Notes: a model not told the origin generated them from the sequence alone. 11,761 nt of DNA from Actinobacteria bacterium 13_1_20CM_4_69_9 (GCA_001920085.1 MNJC01000068.1:1-11761), one strand, 5' to 3'; positions 1 to 7,039 are shown, counted from the stretch's first letter. A program made the numbers and translations.

Positions 1-98
1 CCTTTACCGGGCTCAACATTCCTGCCGGAAGCGACTTCTGCTCTGCGCTGTCCCCTTAACAGCGATCGATCGCCTACATTTCGCCGTGAAGCGCACTC
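1..98. other. Left-edge non-coding stretch
   Basis: I recognise no gene here. A TACATT hexamer at 75-80 resembles an actinobacterial -10 box (TANNNT) and lies 18 bases before the TTG at 99, so it could serve the oxidoreductase gene. The TTAACA at 56-61 is too close to it (13 bases) to be a convincing -35 partner. An in-frame TGA at 87-89 limits how far upstream the next gene can start. Confidence 0.35.
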
Positions 99-1463
99 TT
101 GGATCGCGCGGTACTGACTGTCCGAAAGATCGCTCCACGCGCGACGGCCGAGGCCGCAGACCTTGTTACCCGCACTACTATCGACGGCGTGAGCCCCGTT
201 CGTCCAACGGTGCAGGTGGTCGGTCGCCGGATGGATGCAGAGCACTATCGCCTGCGTGACTTTCTGACGCGCTCCGCACAGCCGTACGAGTGGCACGAGG
301 CGGGGACGCCCGAAGCCGACGGTCTGCTCGGCAGCCTCGGCCTCACCGACGCGACGCTTCCCGTGCTCGTCGACGGAGAGCACGCGTACGCCGCAGCCAC
401 GGTCGAGACGGTCGCACGGGGGTGGGGTGGGCTTCGGCCCCCGAGGCAGGCGCACTACGACTTCGTCGTGATCGGGGCGGGGCCGGCCGGCCTCGCCGCG
501 GCCGTCTACGCCGCGTCGGACGGCCTGTCGACGCTCGTGGCCGACCGCGACGTGCCCGGCGGACAGGCGTCGTACACGTCCATGATCGAGAACTTCTTCG
601 GCTTTCCGGAAGGCATCGGCGGCGCCGAGCTGGCGCGCCTCGCAGGTCGCCAGGCCGAAGGCTTCGGCGCCGAGCTGGTGCTGCTGCGGGGCGTGGAGGG
701 CAGTCGGCTCACGGGCCATCACGACGAGCCGGTCGAGCTGACGCTCGAGGACGGTTCGCGGGTGACGGCCTCGGTCGTCCTGGCCGCGACGGGCATGGAC
801 TGGCGGCGCTTGGAGGTCGACGGCATCGACGAGCTGCTCGGGCACGGCGTGTACTACGGCGCGGGTCGCAGCGAGGCGGCGCAGTGTGCCGGGCAAAAGG
901 TCGTCGTGGTCGGCGCCGGCAACTCGGCCGGCCAGGCCGTGCTCAACTTCGCCAACGCGACCGCTCACGTGACGATGCTCGTCCGCGGCGACCGGCTCGA
1001 GAAGTCGATGTCGGCCTACCTGATCGAGCGCATCCGCCGGCACTCGTTGATCGACGTGCACCTCGAGACACAGCTGACGGATCTGCATGCGAACGGCGAC
1101 GCGGTCGCGGCGGTGACGTTCGCACACGCCGGCGGGAAGGCCGAGACGGAGCCAGTCGACGGCGTCTTCCTCTGCATCGGCGGGAGCCCGCACACGGAGT
1201 GGTGCTCGCGCGAGCACGTGCTGACGGATTCGGCCGGGTACATCCTGACCGGCCAGGATCGGCTCGCCGACGAGAGGTTCCCCGGGGACTGCTGGCTGCT
1301 CGAGCGCGACCCGCTGCCGCTCGAGACGAGCCGCGTCGGTCTCTTCGCCGCGGGTGACGTGCGGCACGGCTCGACGAAGCGCGTGGCTGCGGCCGTCGGG
1401 GAGGGATCGATGGTCGCCGCACTCGTCTTCAGTCGCCTCGCCGAGCTCGGTGTCACTCTCTGA
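99..1463 (+). CDS. Thioredoxin-reductase-like FAD-dependent oxidoreductase with N-terminal glutaredoxin-like region
   Basis: A flavin- and NAD(P)H-binding cytosolic oxidoreductase of the thioredoxin reductase fold (454 aa from the TTG at 99). Residues ~37-105 look like the small glutaredoxin/thioredoxin-like module that precedes the reductase in actinobacterial proteins annotated as fused thioredoxin-disulfide reductases. Residues 122-140 hold the FAD dinucleotide motif (VVIGAGPAG), 268-280 the NAD(P)H motif (VVVVGAGNSAG), and 414-425 the C-terminal FAD contact (LFAAGDVR). The usual redox-active CxxC between the two nucleotide domains is absent: the segment 230-268 has one cysteine, C263. Related proteins I recall also lack it, so the electron acceptor may not be thioredoxin. 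No clear Shine-Dalgarno sequence precedes 99. GTG at 189 or ATG at 231 are alternative starts that keep all recognisable domains. The 3' end overlaps the EgtB-like gene by 14 bases, so the two are probably co-translated. Family is secure; start and substrate are not. Confidence 0.85.
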   Translation: MDRAVLTVRKIAPRATAEAADLVTRTTIDGVSPVRPTVQVVGRRMDAEHYRLRDFLTRSAQPYEWHEAGTPEADGLLGSLGLTDATLPVLVDGEHAYAAATVETVARGWGGLRPPRQAHYDFVVIGAGPAGLAAAVYAASDGLSTLVADRDVPGGQASYTSMIENFFGFPEGIGGAELARLAGRQAEGFGAELVLLRGVEGSRLTGHHDEPVELTLEDGSRVTASVVLAATGMDWRRLEVDGIDELLGHGVYYGAGRSEAAQCAGQKVVVVGAGNSAGQAVLNFANATAHVTMLVRGDRLEKSMSAYLIERIRRHSLIDVHLETQLTDLHANGDAVAAVTFAHAGGKAETEPVDGVFLCIGGSPHTEWCSREHVLTDSAGYILTGQDRLADERFPGDCWLLERDPLPLETSRVGLFAAGDVRHGSTKRVAAAVGEGSMVAALVFSRLAELGVTL

Positions 1464-2469
1464 GCTCCTTTCCGCGCTCACGCGCGCGCGTGCGCGCACC
1501 GAAGCGCTGCTCGCGCCGCTCGCTGACGCGCAGCTGACGCAATCGGTCTCGGCGCTGCAGTCGCCGCTCGTCTGGGACCTCGCCCATATCGCGTACTACG
1601 AGGAGCTCTGGCTGCTGCGGCGCGCCGGGGGACGCGCCGCGATGTTGCCGGAGCTCGACGAGCTCTACGACTCCTTTGCGCACGGCCGGCCTGAGCGTGC
1701 GGAGCTCCCGCTGCTCACTCCGCAGGAGACGCGCGCCTACATGGCAGACGTGCGCGGGGCCGTGCTCGAGCTCCTGCCGCAGCTCGCGCTCGACGGCGAC
1801 GACCCGTTGCTCCACGGCGGGTTCGTCGTCGGGCTCGTGGTTCAGCACGAGCTGCAGCACGCCGAGACGATGGCTCAGACGCTCGCCCTCGCCGGGTGGA
1901 TCTCTCCGGAGCTTCCGATGGTCGAGGCGGAAGGCGACGTGCTCGTCGGCGCCGGGCCCTTCATGCTCGGGAGCAGCCAGGCGTGGGCGTACGACAACGA
2001 GCGTCCGGCGCATGTCGTCGAGCTGGCGCCGTTCCGGATCGACCGAGCGCTCGTGACCAACGCGGAATACGCGGCGTTCGCCGGCGATGACGCTGTGGCG
2101 TCTGCGCCGCCGGACCAGCCGGTGGAGCACGTGTCGTTCCACGACGCCGAGGCGTACGCTCGCTGGGCCGGGAAGCGCCTGCCGACGGAGGCCGAGTGGG
2201 AGAAAGCCGCGAAAACCGTCGGCGACGAGCTCGAACACGCATCCGGCGCCGTCTGGCAGTGGACATCGACGCGCTTCGACGGCTATCCCGGGTTCCATGC
2301 CTTTCCATACGCCGAGTATTCGTCGCCGTTCTTCGGAGACGGCTATCGCGTGCTGCGGGGCGGGTCCTGGTTCACCGATCCGCTCGTTGCGCGGACGACG
2401 TTCCGCAACTGGGACCTTCCGGAGCGACGGCAGATCTTCTCCGGCATTCGGTGCGCCGGCGATGTCTAG
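1450..2469 (+). CDS. egtB: EgtB-like hercynine oxygenase (ergothioneine biosynthesis), short form
   Basis: Likely a non-haem iron sulfoxide synthase joining hercynine to a cysteine-containing thiol in ergothioneine synthesis. The DinB-like N-terminal half carries the iron ligands expected for EgtB: H46 in DLAHIAYY, and the HxxxHxE element H133-H137-E139. The formylglycine-generating-enzyme-like C-terminal half runs from about residue 160, with KRLPTEAEWEKAA (241-254), VWQWTS (268-273), VLRGGSW (301-307) and FRNWDLPERRQIF (318-330). I chose the GTG at 1450, because further upstream this frame only shadows the preceding gene. At 339 aa it is shorter than the roughly 420-440 aa I associate with EgtB. 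The gap falls between KAAKT (252-256) and the WQW motif, where family members carry a longer loop. It overlaps the upstream gene by 14 bases and the downstream egtD remnant by 8, so it is translationally coupled on both sides. A SUMF1/EgtB-family enzyme with another substrate remains possible. Confidence 0.85.
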   Translation: MSLSELLSALTRARARTEALLAPLADAQLTQSVSALQSPLVWDLAHIAYYEELWLLRRAGGRAAMLPELDELYDSFAHGRPERAELPLLTPQETRAYMADVRGAVLELLPQLALDGDDPLLHGGFVVGLVVQHELQHAETMAQTLALAGWISPELPMVEAEGDVLVGAGPFMLGSSQAWAYDNERPAHVVELAPFRIDRALVTNAEYAAFAGDDAVASAPPDQPVEHVSFHDAEAYARWAGKRLPTEAEWEKAAKTVGDELEHASGAVWQWTSTRFDGYPGFHAFPYAEYSSPFFGDGYRVLRGGSWFTDPLVARTTFRNWDLPERRQIFSGIRCAGDV

Positions 2470-3252
2470 CGGAGTGACGGACGCGCGTTCGGCGTTGCAC
2501 GACGCCACCGTGGAGCAGCTTCGCGCGCACCCGAAAGAGCTGCCCGCTGTCTGGCTCTACGACGAGCGCGGCGCCCAGCTGTACGAGCGGATCATGCAGC
2601 TTCCGGAGTACTACCTCCCCCGTCGTGAAGCGGCGGTCCTGCGTTCACATGCGCCCGAGATCGCCAGGCGCACAAAGGCGCGGACGCTCGTCGAGCTCGG
2701 CGCCGGGAGTGCGAGCAACACGCGCTATCTCCTCGACGCACTGGAGCGGGCTCGCACGCTCGAGCGCTTCGTCCCGTTCGACGCGAGCCCGGAGATGTTG
2801 GAGCTGGGGGCCCGGGCAGTTGCGGCCGCCTATCCGCGCGTGTCGGTCGACGCCGTCGTCGGCTCAAGGACGTCGTGCGCCTCGAGGCGGCGTACAACGA
2901 CGCCTCGGGAGTGACGGAGGCGTTCGTACGCAACGCGCTCGCGCACGTCAACCGCGAGCTGGACGCGACGTTCGACCAGCGCCGCTTCGCGTACGAAGCG
3001 CGGTGGGACCCGGGGAAGGAGTGGATGGACATAGGCCTCCGCGCCCGCGAGGCGCACTCCGTCCAACTGCAGCGTCCCCCGGTCGAGCTGACGTTCGCAG
3101 CAGGCGAGTGGTTGCGGGTCGAGATCAGCACGAAGTTCCGGCGCGCCGGGGTCGAGCGAGATGCCGGCACCGCCGACCTGACACTCGAGTCGTGGTGGAC
3201 GGACGCCGCGGGCGACTTCGGGGTTGCCCTTCTCTCGGGAAAGGAGACGTAG
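2462..3252 (+). pseudogene. egtD: EgtD-like histidine N-methyltransferase, broken by an out-of-frame internal deletion
   Basis: EgtD makes hercynine by trimethylating histidine with S-adenosylmethionine. The first half starts at ATG 2462 and reads in frame to about residue 134 (base 2863). It includes the N-terminal LYDERGAQLYERI / LPEYYLPRRE region (32-55) and the SAM-binding ELGAGSASNTRYLL (78-91). From about 2863 homology continues in a different frame, beginning LKDVVRLEAAY and including EISTKFRRAGVE and LESWWTDAAGDF, to the TAG at 3250-3252. The first frame runs on as unrelated sequence to a stop at 2914. The two recognisable parts total about 263 residues against about 320 for the family, so roughly 60 residues are missing at the junction, including the part of the methyltransferase fold after the first SAM motif. 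An active enzyme cannot be read from this sequence. A genuine lesion and an assembly or consensus error cannot be told apart here. ATG 2462 overlaps egtB by 8 bases. Confidence 0.8.
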
Positions 3253-3540
3253 ATGTCCGGACAGGGCTCGGTCTGCACCCATCTCGACCAGATCGAGGTG
3301 ACGGCGTTGCCGGCGCCGATCGAAGGGTGTGAGGAATGCCTGAAGATCGGTAGCGGCTGGGTTCACCTGCGCATGTGCATGACCTGCGGGAAGATCGGCT
3401 GCTGCGACTCGTCGCCGAACAAGCACGCGACCGCGCATGCCCACGAGAGCGACCACCCGATCATCCGCTCGGCGGAGCCGGGGGAGGACTGGAGCTGGTG
3501 CTACGTCGACGAGGTGGCGTTCAGGATCCCGTCCTCCTAG
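3253..3540 (+). CDS. UBP-type zinc-finger domain protein
   Basis: A 95-aa protein that is essentially one ubiquitin-hydrolase-type (UBP/BUZ) zinc finger. The ligand pattern is visible in order: C8 and H10, C26/C29, C42/C45, C50 or C51, then H58, H62, H64 and H68. Stand-alone bacterial members are common in actinobacteria. Their role is not established, and ubiquitin binding should not be assumed. An AAGGAG Shine-Dalgarno at 3241-3246 sits 6 bases before the ATG, inside the end of the egtD remnant, and the ATG directly follows that gene's TAG. The gene can therefore be translated independently of the damaged upstream frame. The position suggests membership of the same transcription unit. Confidence 0.85.
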   Translation: MSGQGSVCTHLDQIEVTALPAPIEGCEECLKIGSGWVHLRMCMTCGKIGCCDSSPNKHATAHAHESDHPIIRSAEPGEDWSWCYVDEVAFRIPSS

Positions 3541-3566
3541 GCTGCGCGCCGCTCGACCGCGGGAGA

Positions 3567-3572
3567 TACAGT
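3567..3572 (+). promoter_or_regulatory. Possible -10 box (TACAGT) for the small lipoprotein gene
   Basis: TACAGT matches TANNNT and ends 9 bases before the ATG at 3582, which would place the transcription start at or just before the start codon (leaderless mRNA). No good -35 is visible. The same spacing recurs before pdxS and pdxT. Confidence 0.35.
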
Positions 3573-3581
3573 CGCCGCGCG

Positions 3582-3980
3582 ATGCGGCGGTCACTCTGGG
3601 CGCTTCTCCTCCTCGCGGCCCTCGCGGCCGGCTGCAACACCGAGCCCTCGGCGTACAACGCCAAGCCGACCGGGAAGTGCATTCGCGAGAAGCTCCACTA
3701 CCGGGTGGCGAGCGATCCCGCCTCGCTCGGCGTGGTCGAGGGGCACGCCGCCCGGGGCGGACTGGTCGTGCACCACCCGGGGAACGCCATCCGTATCGCC
3801 TTCGGCGAGAACACGGACGACGTGCCCGGCATCGAGAGCGGCTACCGCCGGTTCGCGCCGAAGAAGCTACGGCCCCACATCACCGATGTTCTCCGCACGA
3901 ACAAGAACGTCGTCTTCCTCTGGACGGTCACGCCGCCTTCGGAGGAGATCGACGCGGTCTACGGCTGCCTCAAGGGCTGA
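3582..3980 (+). CDS. Small predicted lipoprotein, unknown function
   Basis: A 132-aa protein with a short basic N-terminus, a hydrophobic stretch (residues 5-16) and a lipobox LAAGC, so C18 is the likely lipidated cysteine and the mature protein should sit on the outer face of the membrane. The mature part is small and mixed alpha/beta in character, with two further cysteines (C33 and C129) that could pair. I do not recognise a family. I chose the ATG at 3582 because the signal peptide begins there; the frame is open further upstream but that stretch shadows the zinc-finger gene. No Shine-Dalgarno is obvious. A possible -10 box at 3567-3572 would give a leaderless transcript. It lies 41 bases after the zinc-finger gene and 17 before pdxS, all in the same direction. 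Confidence 0.75.
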   Translation: MRRSLWALLLLAALAAGCNTEPSAYNAKPTGKCIREKLHYRVASDPASLGVVEGHAARGGLVVHHPGNAIRIAFGENTDDVPGIESGYRRFAPKKLRPHITDVLRTNKNVVFLWTVTPPSEEIDAVYGCLKG

Positions 3981-3983
3981 GGC

Positions 3984-3989
3984 TAGAAT
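3984..3989 (+). promoter_or_regulatory. Possible -10 box (TAGAAT) for pdxS
   Basis: TAGAAT is a good TANNNT match, 8 bases before the pdxS ATG at 3998. Transcription would start at or within a base or two of the ATG. It lies in the 17-base gap after the lipoprotein stop, and no -35 hexamer is convincing. Confidence 0.4.
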
Positions 3990-3997
3990 CGGGGCGG

Positions 3998-4882
3998 ATG
4001 GCTGAGATCGGGACGATGCGCGTCAAGAGCGGCCTCGCCGAGATGCTCAAGGGCGGGGTGATCATGGACGTGACGACCGCTGAACAGGCACGGATCGCGG
4101 AGGAGGCCGGGGCGGTCGCCGTCATGGCGCTCGAGCGCGTCCCTGCGGACATCCGGGCCGAAGGGGGCGTCGCGCGCATGGCCGACCCGGACAAGATCGT
4201 GGAGATCCAGGAGGCGGTCAGCATCCCGGTCATGGCGAAGGCCCGGATCGGCCATTTCGTCGAGGCCCAGATCCTCGAGGCACTGGAGATCGACTACATC
4301 GACGAGTCGGAAGTCCTGACGCCGGCGGACAACGCCAACCACATCGACAAGTGGAAGTTCACGGTCCCCTTCGTCTGCGGCTGCACGAACCTCGGCGAAG
4401 CGCTCCGTCGCATCGCGGAGGGCGCCGCCATGATCCGCACGAAGGGTGAGGCCGGCACCGGCGACATCGTCAACGCCGTGACGCACATGCGTTCGGTGTT
4501 CGGCGCGATCAAGCGGCTCGGCGCCATGGACCCGGATGAGCTCTACACCGAGGCGAAGAATCTCCAGGCGCCGGTCGAGCTCGTGCGCTGGGTCGCGGAG
4601 AACGGCCGTCTGCCCGTCGTGACGTTCACCGCCGGCGGGATCGCGACGCCCGCCGACGCCGCCTTGTGCATGCAGCTCGGTGCCGACGGCGTCTTCGTCG
4701 GCTCGGGGATCTTCAAGTCGGGGAATCCGAGCGAACGCGCGAAGGCGATCGTCGAGGCGACGACGCACTACAGCGATGCCGAGATCCTCGCGCGCGTGTC
4801 GCGCGGCCTCGGCGACGCGATGAGCGGCCTCTCGGCCGCCGCGCTGCGGCCGGAAGAGCTGCTCGAGACGCGCGGCTGGTAG
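3998..4882 (+). CDS. pdxS: Pyridoxal 5'-phosphate synthase, synthase subunit PdxS
   Basis: PdxS builds PLP from ribose 5-phosphate, glyceraldehyde 3-phosphate and ammonia supplied by the glutaminase PdxT. This is the DXP-independent vitamin B6 route; the PdxS core is a (beta/alpha)8 dodecamer. The 294-aa length is normal. Key residues sit at the positions known from the Bacillus subtilis enzyme: D24 in VIMDVTTAEQA, K81 in MAKARIGHFVEAQ, and K149 in MIRTKGEAGTGDIV. The phosphate-binding glycine-rich segments FTAGGIATPADA and GADGVFVGSGIFKSGNP are present. The partner pdxT is not adjacent but lies 1.6 kb downstream, beyond a minus-strand gene. Identification is near certain. Confidence 0.98.
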   Translation: MAEIGTMRVKSGLAEMLKGGVIMDVTTAEQARIAEEAGAVAVMALERVPADIRAEGGVARMADPDKIVEIQEAVSIPVMAKARIGHFVEAQILEALEIDYIDESEVLTPADNANHIDKWKFTVPFVCGCTNLGEALRRIAEGAAMIRTKGEAGTGDIVNAVTHMRSVFGAIKRLGAMDPDELYTEAKNLQAPVELVRWVAENGRLPVVTFTAGGIATPADAALCMQLGADGVFVGSGIFKSGNPSERAKAIVEATTHYSDAEILARVSRGLGDAMSGLSAAALRPEELLETRGW

Positions 4883-4884
4883 GC

Positions 4885-5170
4885 GCATCGGTCACCGCGT
4901 CGGGACACGTCCCGCACGCGCCCGACGCGTCTTCAGGTTCCTCTCCGACCTCCGTCGTCACTGGCTGCTCGAGCCGCACTTCCTCGAGCTCGAGCACATG
5001 CGGACGAACGGCGGGCGCGTGCGCGTCAAGGGCCCGCGCGGGTCGCGCGGACGACCGTCGTCGACGCCGAACGGCCGTGTCTCGTGACTGGCACCGCGGA
5101 CGTCGGCCGCGGCACGCGGCGAGCGGCGGTCTCGCGCCTCGGCGATGTGCTCGTGCAGCGGCCGCGCTAG
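4885..5170 (+). pseudogene. Degenerate SRPBCC (START-like) domain gene remnant
   Basis: No intact gene covers this stretch. Three short plus-strand segments in three frames read like consecutive parts of one SRPBCC/polyketide-cyclase-type protein: ASVTASGHVPHAPDA (4885-4929), then VFRFLSDLRRHWLLEPHF and GGRVRVKGPRG (about 4929-5046), then RTTVVDAERPCLVTGTADVG onward to a TAG at 5168-5170 (about 5048-5170). No start codon is near the first segment. The total is about 95 residues against about 140 for the family, so the end also seems truncated. Its last four bases share a CTAG with the stop of the minus-strand propeller gene. The call rests on my reading of weak family resemblance; the alternative is ordinary intergenic DNA. 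Confidence 0.4.
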
Positions 5171-6456
5171 CGCCCGCGCGTCCACCAGGATCCGCCGGTA
5201 CCGCCGCCGGTGCAGATCCCGTCGCCTTCGCCCCAGACGGCGAAGTTCGTCCCCGTCGAGTCGACCGCGAGCCCGCCGTAGTCGCCGAACGGGAAGGTGC
5301 AGCCGGCCGTAGTCTTGTACGGCGCGCCGGAGCCGAGATTCGACAGCCGGACCGCCGCCGACCACGTCGCACCGCCGTTGGTCGTTCGCGCGTACCACGT
5401 GTTCCATGCGTTCACGCCGTTGCGGTTGTCCTGCCAGACGAGCCGGAAGTCGCCCGCAGCCGGGCCGGCCGCGATGGCCGGCATGTCGCTGTCGCCGCGC
5501 GCGTTGACGAGGACGGGCGCGCTCCAGTTCGTCCCGTTGGCGGAGGTGCGCACGTGCAGGCTCTTCGGGCCGCCGTCGACGGTGCTCTTGAGGTAGGCGA
5601 AGACGAGCTTGCCGCTCGAGTCCGACGCGATCGTCGCCTGTGAGCTGTAGAAGTCCGCGTAGCAGCCCTTGAACGTGCACACCGGCGGCTCGGCGCTCGT
5701 GTCGATCGTCGTGCGCGTCCAGGTCGTGCCGCCGTCGGCGGAACGCACGAGGGAGACCGGCTCGTCGCCGGCGCCGCTCTTCGGCTCGCCCGTCTGCGCG
5801 AAGTAGACGGTGCCGTTCGGTGCGATCGTGCCGCCGTAGCTCAGATACTCGTACGCGTCGCTGTTCGTCTGGACCGGCGCCGAGAAGGACGCTCCGTAAT
5901 CGTGGGAGGCGACGGAGTAGTCGTCCGTCTTGTCGTCGAACGTAAGGTAGACATCGCGCCCGGACGGGGAGATGACGAGCGTCGGCTTGTCGTTGTAGCT
6001 CAGGTCGCCGTTCATCGTCACGGGCGCCGTCCACGTCTTGCCGTGGTCGAACGACTTCGAAAGCACGGTGCCCGGGTTGAACGTGTTCAGCCACGCCGCG
6101 TAGACCGTGCCGTCGGACGCCACGGCCAGCTGCGGGTCGAACTGCCAGCCGACGTTCTTGCAGGCGGTCCCGCAGACGAACACGAGCGGCCCCCAGCTGC
6201 CCCCCCCGTCGCTCGACGCCCTCACCTTGATGCTCGTGCCGGGACAGTTGTGATTCGTGCACTCGTGAGAGCCGATCGCGGTGACCGCCTGGTAGACGTA
6301 GCTGCTGTGCGGGTCGGCGGTGGTCGTCGGCTCCCAGAAGTCGTCGGAGAGCGTTCCGACGAGCTGCTCGCCGGTGAACGAGGGCTGCGGCGCTGCCGAG
6401 GCCGCTCCTGTGAAGAGCGCCACGGCCGCGACCACCGGCAGGAGCATCCGCCGCAC
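5167..6456 (-). CDS. Secreted Asp-box (BNR) beta-propeller protein, sialidase-fold, unknown function
   Basis: A 429-aa exported protein. An N-terminal signal peptide (hydrophobic 4-19) probably ends near ASA at 19-21. The mature part has six Asp-box motifs (S/T-x-D/N-x-G-x-x-W/F) at about residues 81, 135, 184, 239, 304 and 358, as expected for a six-bladed propeller. Eight cysteines in near pairs (66/71, 95/99, 260/265, 386/415) suggest disulfides outside the cell. The sialidase fold is supported but I cannot identify the arginine triad or a RIP motif, so enzymatic sialidase activity is not claimed; binding or another glycosidase-like role is equally possible. The start is GTG 6456, with ATG 6447 as an alternative still inside the signal peptide. 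There is no Shine-Dalgarno; a -10-like TAGGGT 6 bases upstream suggests a leaderless transcript. It sits on the opposite strand between pdxS and pdxT. Confidence 0.85.
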   Translation of the reverse strand: MRRMLLPVVAAVALFTGAASAAPQPSFTGEQLVGTLSDDFWEPTTTADPHSSYVYQAVTAIGSHECTNHNCPGTSIKVRASSDGGGSWGPLVFVCGTACKNVGWQFDPQLAVASDGTVYAAWLNTFNPGTVLSKSFDHGKTWTAPVTMNGDLSYNDKPTLVISPSGRDVYLTFDDKTDDYSVASHDYGASFSAPVQTNSDAYEYLSYGGTIAPNGTVYFAQTGEPKSGAGDEPVSLVRSADGGTTWTRTTIDTSAEPPVCTFKGCYADFYSSQATIASDSSGKLVFAYLKSTVDGGPKSLHVRTSANGTNWSAPVLVNARGDSDMPAIAAGPAAGDFRLVWQDNRNGVNAWNTWYARTTNGGATWSAAVRLSNLGSGAPYKTTAGCTFPFGDYGGLAVDSTGTNFAVWGEGDGICTGGGTGGSWWTRGR

Positions 6457-6462
6457 GAGCCG

Positions 6463-6468
6463 ACCCTA
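6463..6468 (-). promoter_or_regulatory. Possible -10 box (TAGGGT, minus strand) for the propeller gene
   Basis: On the minus strand TAGGGT lies 6 bases before the GTG at 6456. It is one of two back-to-back -10-like boxes in the 28-base gap between the divergent propeller gene and pdxT. Confidence 0.3.
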
Positions 6469-6469
6469 C

Positions 6470-6475
6470 TACCAT
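6470..6475 (+). promoter_or_regulatory. Possible -10 box (TACCAT) for pdxT-yebC
   Basis: TACCAT ends 9 bases before the pdxT GTG at 6485, the same spacing seen before pdxS and the small lipoprotein. It would yield a leaderless or nearly leaderless pdxT-yebC mRNA. Any upstream promoter element would have to lie inside the divergent propeller gene. Confidence 0.35.
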
Positions 6476-6484
6476 TTCCAACCG

Positions 6485-7039
6485 GTGAGAATCGGCGTTC
6501 TGGCAGTCCAGGGGAATTTTCGCGAGCACGCGGCGATGCTGCGCCGGCTGGGCGCGGACGTCGTTGAGGTACGCAAGCCGGAGCAGCTCGAAGCGCTCGA
6601 CGGCCTCGTCGTGCCGGGGGGCGAGTCGACCACGTTCATGCGCCTGATGCGCCTGTACGGGCTCGATCAGGCGGTTCGTACGTTCGGCGGCCCGGTGTTC
6701 GGGACGTGCGCCGGCATGATCGTCCTCGACCGCGGGCATCTCGATCTCATGGACCTCGAGGTCGACCGGAACGCGTACGGGCGGCAGGTCGCGAGCTTCG
6801 AGGCCGATCTGCGGCTGCCGGACGAGAATGATCCACTGCGCGGCGTCTTCATCCGCGCGCCGCGTGTGCGTGACCATGGGACCGGCGTCGAGGTGCTCGC
6901 CGAGCTCGACGGTGAGCCTGTCCTACTGCGACAGGGACGCTTTCTCGTCGCGTCGTTTCACCCTGAGTTGACCGAAGATACGCGCGTGCACGAACTGTTC
7001 CTCGACCAGGTGCAGGAGGCGACGAGTGTCAGGGCATAG
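6485..7039 (+). CDS. pdxT: Pyridoxal 5'-phosphate synthase, glutaminase subunit PdxT
   Basis: PdxT hydrolyses glutamine and channels the ammonia to PdxS. The 184-aa class I glutamine amidotransferase is complete: the GGEST motif at residues 45-49, the nucleophile C75 in FGTCAGM, and the catalytic pair H159/E161 in SFHPELTED. I chose GTG 6485 because it begins exactly at the conserved N-terminus RIGVLAVQGNFREH; the frame stays open upstream only as a shadow of the propeller gene. No Shine-Dalgarno is present, consistent with a leaderless start. The 3' end overlaps yebC by 14 bases. pdxT is separated from pdxS, which is unusual but not unknown. Confidence 0.97.
   Translation: MRIGVLAVQGNFREHAAMLRRLGADVVEVRKPEQLEALDGLVVPGGESTTFMRLMRLYGLDQAVRTFGGPVFGTCAGMIVLDRGHLDLMDLEVDRNAYGRQVASFEADLRLPDENDPLRGVFIRAPRVRDHGTGVEVLAELDGEPVLLRQGRFLVASFHPELTEDTRVHELFLDQVQEATSVRA

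Noticed and set aside
56..80. TTAACA and TACATT as a -35/-10 promoter pair
   Set aside because: The 13-base spacing is too short for a standard promoter; only the -10-like box is kept as a weak note.
1354..1449. Upstream extension of egtB to ATG 1354
   Set aside because: The extra 32 residues are Ser/Arg-rich shadow of the oxidoreductase gene; the EgtB-like sequence begins at GTG 1450.
3437..3997. Upstream extension of pdxS
   Set aside because: PdxS homology and normal length begin at ATG 3998; upstream translation is Arg-rich and overlaps the lipoprotein.
5167..6456. Calling the propeller protein a sialidase enzyme
   Set aside because: Asp boxes show the fold but I could not identify the catalytic arginines or nucleophile, and many Asp-box proteins are not sialidases.
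4958..6877. Long minus-strand open frame (639 codons) across the propeller gene and pdxT
   Set aside because: It is Arg/His-rich without recognisable motifs and overlaps two well-supported genes in other frames; a high-GC shadow.
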